Below are positions 33,600-45,201 of a DNA stretch of 64,000 nt, one piece after another. The notes below the pieces were generated by a model that did not search any database, had not been told where the DNA came from, and worked only from the letters and a program-made list of their open reading frames with translations. The translations under genes were made by a program, and so were the position numbers. This DNA comes from Eremochloa ophiuroides (Eukaryota; Streptophyta; Magnoliopsida; Poales; Poaceae), in assembly GCA_038502445.1 (NCBI GenBank), contig JAHLJS010000002.1:74849383-74913382 (forward strand), read 5' to 3'. The first letter of the stretch is position 1. Each line of letters starts with the position of its first letter.

Positions 33600-33965
33600 C
33601 CGGTTTTTTTCTTTTCTCTTTCTTTTTTTCTTTTTTTTCCTTTTTCTTTTCATTTTTTCGTTCTTTTCTTTTTCGTTTTCATTTTTTCGTTATTTTCCCT
33701 TTTTCTTTATTTTATTATCCTTTTAATATTTACATATATCTTTTTTTTAATGATACCGGTCGGTCGTCCGACTCAGCCGGACGCGCGAGCCATCGAGCGC
33801 TGCAGTCTGTTTCCCTCCTGCTCTGCATCTACCCTTCTTTTTTTCTGGTTGTTTCTTTTTGTTCTTTTTTCATTTCCTTTTTCTTTTTTTCTTTTTTGTT
33901 TTTTATTTCATCTTTTTTCGTTTTTTGTTTTTCTTTCTCGTTTTGCTTCTAGTTTTTTCTTATTT
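33600..33965. repeat. Long T-rich polypyrimidine tracts
   Basis: Two blocks (about 33604-33720 and 33835-33965) made almost entirely of TTTTC and TTTTG-like words on the plus strand, separated by a GC-rich CCGGTCGG segment. The Phe/Ser ORFs here are compositional artefacts. Confidence 0.75.
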
Positions 33966-34644
33966 TTTTATTTCTTGATATGGATGTTGTAAAAATATAT
34001 CCGAAATATTTACCTATGTTGTAAGTGTTTCAGATACATATTTTAAGCGTTGTTCAAAATATTTCATCTCTTTTGAACGTCATGTTTCAAGTGCCCGTTT
34101 TCTATGTTTCATCTCTTTTTTTAAATGAATGTTTTGCAAGTGTTTTATGTGAATGTTGCATATATTTGCAAATGATTTCCAAGTGTTTTCAAGTATTTTT
34201 TTTCAAATGTTTCATACGCATGTTTCTAGTATTTCAGTAGTTTCGTACATATGTTTTAAATGTCGCATATTGATGTTTCAAAAGTAGATCTGCTGTTGCA
34301 GCTAGTGTTTCTATATGCATATTTCATGCTCAACGGCAGGATCGGGAGGTCCGCCACCGGCAGCGACCCTCCTCCGCCATCACCGACACGACCTCGCTTC
34401 TTCCCAACAAACGTCATCGTCCATCTACCCGCGTGTTCATCTTTCTTGTCTAATTGTGTGCTTCATAGCGGCCATCCTTCATCCCTGGCAACTCCGGCAC
34501 CCAATCCGGCTTGGCCGGCGTTACTTCTCATTAGCCATCGTCTACCTCCTCCATTGCCGGCTGGCCGAAACCGGTCGTTCCCTTCCTTAGCTTTGTGTCG
34601 TCCTAAAAGAAGAGGTGAAACATGCACGTTGCAAAAGTACGTAC
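33966..34644. repeat. Unclassified dispersed repeat hosting the young LTR element
   Basis: Repeated words such as TGTTTCAAGTG, ATGTTGCA and TTTCATCTC continue on the other side of the LTR element (41164-41260), so both flanks are one older repeat. An ORF reading into the LTR from here (34260-35306) is not a gene. Confidence 0.45.
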
Positions 34645-34649
34645 CTAGT
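34645..34649. repeat. Target-site duplication of young LTR element, left copy
   Basis: CTAGT, repeated at 41164-41168. Confidence 0.92.
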
Positions 34650-34763
34650 TGTCGGTTACCAAAGTTAGGGGTACCCAACTTCCATGCAAAAAACGCTCAT
34701 TCCCAACTTGGTCTGGCCCAAGTAAGGCCAGTCGAAGCCCACGAAGGCCGCGTCTACAGAGGC

Positions 34764-35262
34764 CCAAATCTCCGATTCGCCCGAGCCTCCCCGGGAGAGC
34801 TCGGGCGAGCCTCACCCTCGGCGTCCAAATCACTCGGCGCCCAAATCTCCGATTCGCCCGAGCCTCCCCGGGAGAGCTCGGGCGAGCCCCCCAAAATCTC
34901 CGATTCGCCCGAGCCTCCTCGGGAGAGCTCGGGAGAGCGGCGTCCTGGGCGCCCAAATCTCCGATTCGTCCGAGCCTCCTCGGGAGAGCTCGGGAGAGCG
35001 GCGTCGCCGGCGTCCAAATCTCCGATTCGCCCGAGCCTCCTCGGGAGAGCTCGGGAGGCGGCGTCCTGGGCGCCCAAGTCTTCGATTCGCCCGAGCCTCC
35101 TCGGGAGAGCTCGGGCGGGGGGAGAGCGGCGTCTCGTCCTCGGCGCCCAAACCTCCGATTCGCCCGACCCTCCTCGGGAGAGCTCGGGAGGTGGCGTCCT
35201 GGGCGCCCAAGTTTCCGATTCGCCCGAGCCTCGCCCGAAGCCTCCTCGGGAGAACTCGGGAG
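34764..35262. repeat. GC-rich tandem array in LTR U3
   Basis: About eight units of 51-76 bp, each with CTCCGATTCGCCCGAGCCTC followed by CTCGGGAGAGCTCGGG, so each unit can fold on itself (CCCGAG...CTCGGG). The same array is in the 3' LTR at about 39575-40070. Confidence 0.9.
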
Positions 35263-36002
35263 AGCGGCATCCACGGCGCCAAAGTCGGCATCCAAGGCAC
35301 GGGTGATGTCAGCGGAGCAATCTTGGACCATAAGAAATCTCTCTGACCACTTTACAAGCACTGTCCCGTCAGGCGAGACTCTCGACGCGACTGTGCTTCG
35401 CACGCCCTTGATGGCCATACCACCTGTCGGGATTTTCCTGACAGCAGATTTGATGAGCCCACTACGACCGTCCTCCACGGTATGGTCTACGGTGCGCCGC
35501 CCCGCTTCGGGAAAGGCGCCCACTGCGCCGTCCACACGAAAGGATGAGCACGCCTTCAAGATCCCGAGCCTCGGGAAACAACGCCCCAAGATTTGATGGG
35601 CCCACTACGATCGTCCTCCACGGTATGGTCCACGGTGCGCCGCCCCGTTTCGGGAAAGACGCCCACTGCGCCGTCCACACGAAAGGACGAGCACGATCCC
35701 GAGCCTCGGGAAACAGCGCCCCAAGGTGATTCTCCCTCTTGTCACATCGTACGGAAGGATAGCCGGCAGGTGTAAACGCACCAAAGTCGGGCGGACCACG
35801 ACGGCCATATCCAGAAGACCCAGAGAGCCGACGACAAGACATGGTCAGACGACTGTTTCTACCTTGGAACTCGCGAACCAAGATAGCCATACCCATACCC
35901 CGGAGACACGGAGAAAAGGCAGCAGCTAGTCAAACCGAGAACAGCAACTCTTCACTATTTTAATAGGTAGCGTCGTAGCCGCTTTTGCCTCTCCCTTGCG
36001 GC

Positions 36003-36010
36003 TATAAAAG
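36003..36010 (+). promoter_or_regulatory. LTR TATA box of young element
   Basis: GGCTATAAAAGGGAGGG, repeated identically in the 3' LTR near 40811. Transcription of the element would start about 30 bp downstream. Confidence 0.65.
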
Positions 36011-36355
36011 GGAGGGCAGAGACCAGCTTTACAAGAGGACAGGGAGACGAACGAACGAACGAACGGACGGAGAAGTTCCAAGTTCTCGCCCATAGCAAAC
36101 GACTTGTAAACATTTAGACACTCACAGGGACACTCACAAGAGACCTGGGAGCTCTTCCCTCTCTCGCCTAGCTTGTAACCCCCTACTACAAGCACCCCGG
36201 TGCAAGGCAATACGACTCTCCTCTCCACTGGACGTAGGGCTTGCTCGGCCTGAACCAGTATAATCCCTGTGTTCCCCTTGCACACCATCCGTAGCCTCAA
36301 CCGCAAAACACATATTTACTAGCCGGTGTTAGCCTCGCCAAAATTAGCACCGACA

Positions 36356-36377
36356 GTTGGCGCGCCAGGTAGGGGCC
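36356..36377 (+). other. Primer-binding site of young element
   Basis: GTTGGCGCGCCAGGTAGGGG follows the 5' LTR directly, the usual arrangement for Tat-lineage grass elements. Confidence 0.75.
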
Positions 36378-36402
36378 TTTTGCGTGTTGATCCCGGTTGC
36401 GG

Positions 36403-36723
36403 ATGGCAGCCAACGTCCCTGCGCTTCCTGCTGGCGCGGTGCTCCGGTTCGGGAGCCTCGAGTTCGCGGCCACTGTCCTCGGCCTCGAGATGAACCTCCG
36501 CCCAGCCAGAGCCCCGAGCCATCATCATCCTGACCCCGGCCCAGCAGGTGGCTGGGAAAGGGACCCCGGCGACACCTCCACTCGTTTCAGGGAAACAGAG
36601 GGAATGCCACGCGCCGCTCCCGCCGAACTAGGCGGGGGAAGCGCATCCGCGTCAACCCGACCAATCCGACGCCCCCCGCGCGGGACACCGCCTCTACGAT
36701 CATCACCAGCGCAACGCTGGTAG
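36403..36723 (+). pseudogene. Truncated gag start of young element
   Basis: From the ATG at 36403 about 106 codons run in frame (MAANVPALPAGAVLRFGSLE at the start, Pro/Arg-rich later) to a TAG at 36721. The position right after the primer site makes it the gag N-terminus; the capsid core is missing. No zinc knuckle is seen. Confidence 0.5.
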
Positions 36724-37539
36724 CTCGAGCAGCTAAGTCACAGTTACCCTTAAGCTTCCATGCTTTGTTCATATTTGTGGTCTCGGAATCGATAAATAAG
36801 CGTTCTTCAATTATCACGAATTTTGAGATTTAAACTGAAACCTCCCTCACGTCCGAACCTCTCCAGCACTCTTGAAAAAATCCGTGAAACCCGAACAGGC
36901 AAGAGAACACCCTTAGGGCATGGCTGGCCGAGCCGCGAGACCGCCTATGCCTCCGGGCTACGGCACCTCCACTCACCACCCATCGTCCGACGGGTGACTT
37001 ACGCTTCGAGGCAATTTCATGGAGTTTTTCAAGTACGGGACGAGGGGTGGACGCTTGGGGACCGACGATCTAATTTTCTCTGCGCCTTTTCGATAGCTTT
37101 TTCGAAAATTCCGCGCCGAACTCCTTTCTGCACTCTAGCAAAACTTGCGAGATCCAAAGAAGTAAAAGGACACTCCTAGGGCAGGGCTGGCCGAGCCGTG
37201 AGATCGCCTACGCCTCCGGGCTACGGCACCTCCACTCACCACCCTCCGCCCGAGGGTCAACTTGCGCTCCAGAAAGATTTCGCGAATTTTGCCTGAGTGC
37301 GAGAAGAGAGACGGGCGTTTGGGAAATTTAGTAAAAAACGATCTCACTCGAGCCTTCTCTGAGATACCTAGCTGTGTGCGCGACAAAGCGGGAACCCCTC
37401 GGGTCGGACTGGCACAGCTCTGGCTCTGTCTACACCACCGAGGCTACGGCATCCCTAAAAATGCTAAGTCCTCAACTTTCATCACAAAGTCTGATATTTA
37501 CATGGGCACTCGGCCAAGACTTATTGTTCACAGGACGAC

Positions 37540-37690
37540 AGAGGACTTCGCGCCACAAGCTCACTCCGCCGTGGGAAGGACCATTCATCGTCGCCGAGGT
37601 GCAACGCCCCGGCAAAGCTCGCGAACGAGAACGGCGAGGTCTACAGCAACGCTTGGAACATCGAACAGCTACGTCGCTTCTATCCTTAAG
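37540..37690 (+). pseudogene. Integrase C-terminal remnant
   Basis: One frame reads HKLTPPWEGPFIVAEVQRPG, the GPF/Y-type module at the C-terminus of Ty3/gypsy integrases. After a one-frame shift the end AWNIEQLRRFYP and stop follow. Everything between gag and this point is deleted. It shows the element descends from an autonomous gag-pol element. Confidence 0.7.
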
Positions 37691-39460
37691 ATTCCAAGCA
37701 TTGTACTATTTTGAAAATCTTGAAATCGATGAAAAGACCCGACTTCTGCTCTTTTTAACATGATTTTAGATTTTCAATCCGAGCCTACACTCGGGGGTGA
37801 AGCGACCCTTTATTTCACCGCACAGCAAATGCGAGGCTCGGCCTAAACTACGGAAGGGCCGACCCTCCCTCGGGGGCTAGGACGGGGGAAACCCCCGAAC
37901 TATCCCGAGATTAAACAATTTTGCAAACGCAAAAATTTCAAAACTTGTCGAATTCGTTTCTCCCTAAAACACGCTTCCTTCCGGAAATCAAGCATGAATT
38001 ATAGAATTCGAAGAATGAGGGAAGCCCCAGAAGACAGAGCCGGTCGAGTCGGAGACCGCTTATGCCTCAGGGCCACAGCATCTTCCCTCGCCACTCCGTG
38101 TTCGAAGGCTAACCCGCACTCGGAAGAAAACCTATAAGATCTACGCTCGGCCAAGGGAGGAAGCTCGGGAGGAAACACCTAAAGCTTCTTTTCTAAGGGA
38201 TTCTTTCTGCCAAAGCTCCTAGGACATCGGCTGCGTCTATGCCACTAAAGCTACGACACCCGAAAAACGTCCCCCGAGGCTCGATGGCCCGGGAGCAGGA
38301 TCGGCAAGAAAAAATGCCTAAGGAAAAAAGCACGAAACAAAGTGAAACAAACATTCAGCAAATATTTACATGCAAATATTTACATAAATGTTAAGGCCAC
38401 GAAGGGCCATATTGTTTGTTTCCTTTCAAACCACTCCCGAAAGGTTACTTTTTACAAGGGCACTATGGCCCGCTTCTTCTTCACGGCAGGTTCAGAGGAG
38501 GGAGCTCGACCTCGGCTTGGAAGAGACCCGCCATCACCACGCACGCAAACCGCCTCGACTGAGCCAAACCGTCGCGTCCGTCAGGCTTCGCGCCTCAAAA
38601 GGTGAGCCAAATCATTACAAACCGCACGCTTCGATTCCACCTACGTTTTCTCAACGAAGAAACCCCGGGCTCGGGCGCCCGTTACGTTCCCAGGGGATCG
38701 AAGACTGGCCCTCCGAGGCTCGAACAGTCGCCCCAGGGAAATCGAGTTAGGGACAGCTAGCGGATGGGTCACGAAAACGGCCAGTATCCCGACGCCCGGA
38801 ACGTCACAAGGGACATCCCATGCTGTGTCCAAGTCCCAGTAGTGAGTCGGTTACGTGGAATCCCTCCGTGGGAGGCATCATGCCCTCGGGACCCGTCGAA
38901 GGGACCCGACATCCACTAACTGACCCTCGGGAAATAATTGGAGTGTGCTCAGGCCACTAGCCGACCCTTAACGAATAGGGCACGGACCTCCACTTGGACT
39001 AACCCGTTTGTAGCTCACCGGAAATGCCGACTCGTGCCCCAGCGGGGATGTCGAGCAGGACCAAACCTTCCTCTTCCCGAAAAAAGAGCGTGAAGGTCGA
39101 ATTAAAAAAGACAGGGAGGAACCCGATCGATCTCCGATACGAAAACGGAGGCTCGGAAACTTGCCCTGCACCTTGGAAAGACCACCGAATGATCTCCCAA
39201 CACGGTGGGAGGCTCGGGGGCTCCGCTTCCAAGGAAACAACCCACCTAAATAAATCAAAAAAAAACCCGAGGACTAACAAACACGATTCTAAGCCTTTGA
39301 AGGGATATATCATCCCTCCAAAGCCTCGGGGGCTACACCCGGCGGGTGCGCTCGCGCGCACCCCCCGGAAAAACAACCCACACTTTATCTTTTTTGACAG
39401 GAAGAACCGGCGTGAACCTGTGGAGGAGTGCCTTCACTCCGCCACAGGCTCGGGGGCTAC
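37691..39460. other. 3' untranslated interior of young element
   Basis: No gene. A segment with CTACGGCACCTCCACTCACC occurs at about 36960 and 37220, and looser relatives occur near 37440 and 38070, so this interior is built from diverged repeats. The sequence CTCGGGGGCTAC just before 39461 is the likely polypurine tract. Confidence 0.5.
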
Positions 39461-41163
39461 TGTCGGTTACCAAAGTTAGGGGTACCCAACTTCCATGCAA
39501 AAAACGCTCATTCCCAACTTGGTCTGGCCCAAGTAAGGCCAGTCGAAGCCCACGAAGGCCGCGTCTACAGAGGCCCAAATCTCCGATTCGCCCGAGCCTC
39601 CCCGGGAGAGCTCGGGCGAGCCTCACCCTCGGCGTCCAAATCACTCGGCGCCCAAATCTCCGATTCGCCCGAGCCTCCCCGGGAGAGCTCGGGCGAGCCC
39701 CCCAAAATCTCCGATTCGCCCGAGCCTCCTCGGGAGAGCTCGGGAGAGCGGCGTCCTGGGCGCCCAAATCTCCGATTCGCCCGAGCCTCCTCGGGAGAGC
39801 TCGGGAGAGCGGCGTCGCCGGCGCCCAAATCTCCGATTCGCCCGAGCCTCCTCGGGAGAGCTCGGGAGGCGGCGTCCTGGGCGCCCAAGTCTTCGATTCG
39901 CCCGAGCCTCCTCGGGAGAGCTCGGGCGGGAGAGCGGCGTCTCGTCCTCGGCGCCCAAACCTCCGATTCGCCCGACCCTCCTCGGGAGAGCTCGGGAGGT
40001 GGCGTCCTGGGCGCCCAAGTTTCCGATTCGCCCGAGCCTCGCCCGAAGCCTCCTCGGGAGAACTCGGGAGAGCGGCATCCACGGCGCCAAAGTCGGCATC
40101 CAAGGCACGGGTGATGTCAGCGGAGCAATCTTGGACCATAAGAAATCTCTCTGACCACTTTACAAGCACTGTCCCGTCAGGCGAGACTCTCGACGCGACT
40201 GTGCTTCGCACGCCCTTGATGGCCATACCACCTGTCGGGATTTTCCTGACAGCAGATTTGATGAGCCCACTACGACCGTCCTCCACGGTATGGTCTACGG
40301 TGCGCCGCCCCGCTTCGGGAAAGGCGCCCACTGCGCCGTCCACACGAAAGGATGAGCACGCCTTCAAGATCCCGAGCCTCGGGAAACAACGCCCCAAGAT
40401 TTGATGGGCCCACTACGATCGTCCTCCACGGTATGGTCCACGGTGCGCCGCCCCGTTTCGGGAAAGACGCCCACTGCGCCGTCCACACGAAAGGACGAGC
40501 ACGATCCCGAGCCTCGGGAAACAGCGCCCCAAGGTGATTCTCCCTCTTGTCACATCGTACGGAAGGATAGCCGGCAGGTGTAAACGCACCAAAGTCGGGC
40601 GGACCACGACGGCCATATCCAGAAGACCCAGAGAGCCGACGACAAGACATGGTCAGACGACTGTTTCTACCTTGGAACTCGCGAACCAAGATAGCCATAC
40701 CCATACCCCGGAGACACGGAGAAAAGGCAGCAGCTAGTCAAACCGAGAACAGCAACTCTTCACTATTTTAATAGGTAGCGTCGTAGCCGCTTTTGCCTCT
40801 CCCTTGCGGCTATAAAAGGGAGGGCAGAGACCAGCTTTACAAGAGGACAGGGAGACGAACGAACGAACGAACGGACGGAGAAGTTCCAAGTTCTCGCCCA
40901 TAGCAAACGACTTGTAAACATTTAGACACTCACAGGGACACTCACAAGAGACCTGGGAGCTCTTCCCTCTCTCGCCTAGCTTGTAACCCCCTACTACAAG
41001 CACCCCGGTGCAAGGCAATACGACTCTCCTCTCCACTGGACGTAGGGCTTGCTCGGCCTGAACCAGTATAATCCCTGTGTTCCCCTTGCACACCATCCGT
41101 AGCCTCAACCGCAAAACACATATTTACTAGCCGGTGTTAGCCTCGCCAAAATTAGCACCGACA
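39461..41163 (+). repeat. 3' LTR of young element
   Basis: 1703 bp, practically identical to 34650-36355. The only differences I found are two substitutions in the U3 array and a 3-bp loss near 39928. Confidence 0.93.
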
Positions 41164-41692
41164 CTAGTGTTTTAGTAGTTTCAGAAATATGTTGCATGTG
41201 TTTTGTAGGAATGTTGCAAAAGTATATTGAAATATTGTATATGTAAAAAATAAAAAATATTAAAATATATTCATGTGGGATCTTATTTTGAAAAGTTTAT
41301 TATAAGAAATACGATGGTACGATCGGATTTTAATTTGGATAATTATTTAGGAGTTACAACTTTTTTTAATAGACAAAAAAAACGCATGCATGCAGTAGAG
41401 TATTGTAGGTGGGTATATGCATGCGGATGTCCGGACCACCAGCTCCGTCTGAACGTCCGGGGGAAGTACCTCCCTTAAAAAATTATTTGCGGCGCGGCCT
41501 TATTACTTTCCATGCGGCTTGTAAAGCACTCTTGGAATTATGTAACAAAAATTTGTTTGGCTAAAAGTTATTGGTATTAGCAAAAAAAACTAATATATAT
41601 TGAGTACTAGTTAGGATTATTATTATCTGTGTGTTCGAACCTGCTCCACTAGGTTGAGTTCCGAACTCTATGCGTCCCTCGGCAGTCAGATA
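41164..41692. other. Right flank of the repeat hosting the young element
   Basis: It begins with the CTAGT duplication and continues the host repeat to about 41480, which ends in a GTCCGG-rich segment. No gene. Confidence 0.4.
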
Positions 41693-41889
41693 CTTCCTCC
41701 TTTCCAAAATAAATATCATTTAAGGATGTTGACTATCTTCTTTGAATCATTCATGAAATGATTCATTATTAGAAGTACTTTAATCTTGAGTTATTTATTT
41801 TTATATTTTCTTTATTTTTTTGAATAAGACAAATGGTGAAACATCAATTTTTAGAAGTAAAAAACGACATTATTTTAGGATAGAGGGAG
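41693..41889. mobile_element. Stowaway-like MITE (197 bp)
   Basis: Ends CTTCCTCCTTTCC and its inverted partner GATAGAGGGAG, each next to TA, the usual Stowaway/mariner target duplication. Confidence 0.6.
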
Positions 41890-42204
41890 TACCTGCGACT
41901 TCGCTAATTCTATAATATCTGTCGATAAAGTTTCTCGAGAGGAAGGGCGTCCGTTATAGAGATGTGTTCATACCTTTACAGAGGATAAGTGCATGTTGAG
42001 CGTCTAGATCTGGCTATGTTTCGAAAAGAACTTAGCAAAACCTTGCCTCTTAATAAAAAAAAAGACAGGTTAGCCCTTTTTTATTTCTTATGCATCGAAG
42101 CAGTCATATACTCAATGTATATATATATATATATATATAATATGCACGTTTTAGTAAACACTACATCTGGTGACTCCCAGAGAGAAGGGGGTATCGAATA
42201 TTCG

Positions 42205-42550
42205 TACAGTCTCAATGGGGTTTCATGAGAGTTTTATACATATTAAATAGGGTATCACATCATATTTTTGCTGATACTAAGAAGAAAGAGAAGGAAAACG
42301 TTTCATCCTCATGAAACGTGTCTGTACTATTTCCAAAACATTAGAAACCTGCACTGAGGTCCTTATTTCGTTTCATCGTGACTCTTTTTCTATAGGAAGA
42401 GAGATGATACGGACATTTGGGACCCTTGAATAATAAAATAAGCGAAGAAATCGTGTCATGAAACTTTATACCGTGGGAGAGACCAATTTAATATCAAAGT
42501 TACACGCATTGAAAACTGAGAGGTGAAACTCACTATTAAGACTGGCCTAA
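42205..42550. mobile_element. MITE-like element, family shared with 9605-9815
   Basis: The left end AGTCTCAATGGGGTTTCA and the right end TGAAACTCACTATTAAGACTGG are inverted relative to each other, with internal CATGAAAC words. A short (TA)n run lies just outside at 42117-42140. Confidence 0.5.
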
Positions 42551-43460
42551 TATCCTCCAATCCTTTCAGATTATAGTCGGATGATCTTGCTTGTCTAGGT
42601 CAATGCATGAAAGTCATCATATCTAAGCCAAGATTGTTGGAATCCGCATATTTCATTTGGTTGTTTTCCCTGATTCAAAAAATTTCAATCATGAACACAG
42701 GGAAAGAGCAACTCCACAAGCTTAGAGATACAACAGGAAAACATGTTGAGATGGTGAGATATAGAGCTCTACAAGAGGAGAGGACAATTGGTATGCAGAT
42801 AGAATCGTCTCCATGATTATTCATTGGCACGCCAAGATATTGGTGTCTGGATAGCTCTTGTGCATAATTGTTATATCTCCCATAGGCGTTCCTATGGTTC
42901 CCTTATTTTTGTTATCACATTGCAAAATACAATGGTAATGTTGATTGAATTCTACACTATACCTCTTTTTCCATACATGTAGTCTTAATCTAGTTTTTCG
43001 TCCGATATCTTTTGGTTGATCTAGCATGATACAATCTAGATCTATATGATCAATGTGGTAATTTCTAGTCCTTGAGTGAAAGAGACTATTTTCTCTTAAT
43101 TTGTAATGCACTAACTTTCTATTTATGTGCCTTTTCCATTTTGTATAAATCGAATTACTATTTTTCTTTAAAACTATATTTTAAAATTTATCTATTAACA
43201 AATTATAAGTTTTAAGGACGAATTATTTAGGTATTGTTTCTTTGAAATTCATTTGGAGATCAAACTATTAACTTTTCATAGTTTTGATTTTTTTTCCTTT
43301 ATAAATTTTGTATGACATTAACTCTTTATTTAGGCTTTTTCTTCTGAAGTCATATGGGACTCAAATAATTGTTTTTTCTTAATTTATTACTTTTTGATTT
43401 ACTATTTATTACTCCCTTTGTTTTAAATTACATATCATATTAGCTTTGTCCTAAGTCATA
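42551..43460. other. AT-rich intergenic stretch
   Basis: No supported gene; short ORFs show no domain. Confidence 0.4.
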
Positions 43461-43610
43461 CTCCCTCTGTATCGTAAATAGATGACGTTTTAAAAAAGGT
43501 CTTGATCAAACATTGAGAATATAAATCATAAATAACTTTTAAATTGTTGAGTTTGAAAATATGAAAACTATATAAATAGATTTGTCTTCAAATATATTTT
43601 CATAAAAGTG

Positions 43611-43707
<97 letters not shown>

Positions 43708-43807
43708 TACTTTTCAATAAATATTTTTATAGAAATATGAAGTCAAAGTTATGTGTTGAAGACCGTGTCATTGCTCTAAACGTCATCTAAATCCGATACG
43801 GAGGGAG
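43461..43807. mobile_element. Stowaway-like MITE carrying a (GT)n tract
   Basis: Ends CTCCCTCTGTATCGTAAATA and its inverted partner ATCCGATACGGAGGGAG, flanked by TA on both sides (43459-43460, 43808-43809). The interior contains TAGATGACG/CGTCATCTA arms and a ~90-bp GT/TA microsatellite at about 43611-43706. Confidence 0.75.
43611..43706. repeat. (TA)n(GT)n(TA)n compound microsatellite
   Basis: An uninterrupted GT run of about 50 bases, then one T-for-G change, more GT and TA repeats. It lies inside the MITE loop. Confidence 0.9.
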
Positions 43808-43809
43808 TA

Positions 43810-45201
43810 TGCTTATATTTTTTATCATTATTTTCCAAACTTTTGTATGGGTTAACCACGCAAGATTTGTGTTTTTATGTTCTCTATAATAAATACTTTC
43901 ATAATATATAATCCAGGTGCTGTCAAATTGCATGAATTTCTTAAGGTTGATGTTCAAGGATGGAAATGTTTGATTACGACAAAGCTAATACGACATGTTA
44001 TTTGAAAAGAGAGAGGGAGTAATTGTGTTAGGGACTATTTGGTTTAATCTAAGCCATTATATTAACATAAAATCTAATGGTATAGATTTTTCTCCTTTTT
44101 TGTTTAATCTCGTAATTTTGATATTCTTCGTATTGTTTCCAGACTACACTAAATATATTGATGGAATTGCATATATTGTATGTATATATTTTTTTGCGAA
44201 TTGTATGTATATATTTGTGTTAGCTAAATACTACCTAGTTTTTTTGTGTTTATCCAACAATGTTCCATCACTACTAGAAATGTGAATTACTTTTAAGGGA
44301 CAAAAATCATCTAGGAATAAACATGGCCAAGAACCGTCAACCAGAATTCATCAAAAGGGGATAATGGACTGATTCAGGATTCTATAAAAAGAGACGCTAT
44401 GGGACTTATGATGCTCGAAATTCTTTTAAATTTGACTAAGTTTGTAGAAGCATATTAGCAACATCCGTGTCTCCAAATAAACTTATTATAAAGATATATT
44501 CAACAATCAACAATAATGCCAATTATGGTCCATAAATATTAATATCCGCTCGTATATATTTGGTGAAAGTTTAAAAAATATTTGAGTTTTTGGAAGCGTT
44601 AAAAATCTGTGACTTTTCGAAAGCGGAGGGAGAGTAATTAAGTGGGAGGATAATCCAAAATCAGTTTTTTTTTTCTAGTGCTTGAGAAATAGTGAAGGGA
44701 AATCGCCTGCAAAAAGAAACAGACTGAACATGGTGAAAAGCGGGCGAGTGCAGATCAGATGAGCAATGAGCTATATAGTGAGTGCATACTACGTACAAGC
44801 CCTACAAATTAATCACGTTGCATGCCTGCTGCCGTGAGAATCGAGGACGTGGAGCGAACAAAAGGTCTCGGTAGATGTCGTCTGCTGGTCAAAGTGGATG
44901 GCCGGTGCGTGTGACTGTGTGAGATGCATTGCATGGTTAAGCAACGCTAGCCTGAAGAAAGAGTGAACTACACACTGTCATCACATTCACACCTAATACT
45001 ACGACTCGTGCATGCATGTGGTCCTCATGCAGTACAGCACTCCCATCCCATCTTCCAACGTGCGAAGTTGCAAGCAAACATGCAAAATTAACCGCGTGCT
45101 TTATTTTATTTTATCTTATTTCCTGCAAAACGAACCCGAGGCCAACATTATAAGCGCAGCGGAATTTAATTTGTCAAAATAAATAGCTGTAAGCAAAGGT
45201 T
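43810..45201. other. Intergenic stretch, no gene seen
   Basis: CACTACTAGAAA at 44269 and TTTTTTCTAGTG at about 44670-44681 resemble CACTA ends but lack matching 3-bp flanks. The part 44760-45130 is less AT-rich and could be a promoter of an unidentified gene. Confidence 0.35.

Larger units (their letters stand above)
34650..36355 (+). repeat. 5' LTR of young element
   Basis: 1706 bp, TGTCGGTTACC to GCACCGACA. The 5' third is a tandem array (separate entry); 35456-35730 is a ~145-bp duplication containing CCACGGTATGGTC twice; a TATA box follows near 36004. Long ORFs on both strands arise only from the repeat array. Confidence 0.93.
34650..41163 (+). mobile_element. Young, internally deleted LTR retrotransposon (Tat/Huck-like)
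   Basis: A 6.5-kb element with LTRs 34650-36355 and 39461-41163, CTAGT duplications on both sides, a primer-binding site at 36356 and only 3.1 kb between. The interior keeps a gag start and the last stretch of integrase but lacks protease, reverse transcriptase and RNase H, so it is a deletion derivative that depends on a full-length relative. The LTRs differ, as far as I could compare, by two substitutions and one 3-bp indel, so insertion is very recent. Family (Huck-like, Tat lineage) is inferred from the TGTCGGTTACC start and the GGCGCGCCAGGTAGGGG primer region. Confidence 0.9.

Noticed and set aside
33377..33992. Phe/Ser-rich ORFs of 141-191 codons
   Set aside because: They result from T-rich polypyrimidine tracts; no protein-like composition.
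34260..35596. Open frames of 314-348 codons on both strands in the 5' LTR (and 352-354 in the 3' LTR)
   Set aside because: They are read through the GC-rich tandem array in several frames at once, have repetitive composition and no domain. They are artefacts of the LTR repeat, not genes.
44269..44681. Possible small CACTA element
   Set aside because: Both ends resemble CACTA termini, but the inner sequences do not match and the 3-bp flanks differ (CAT versus CTT).
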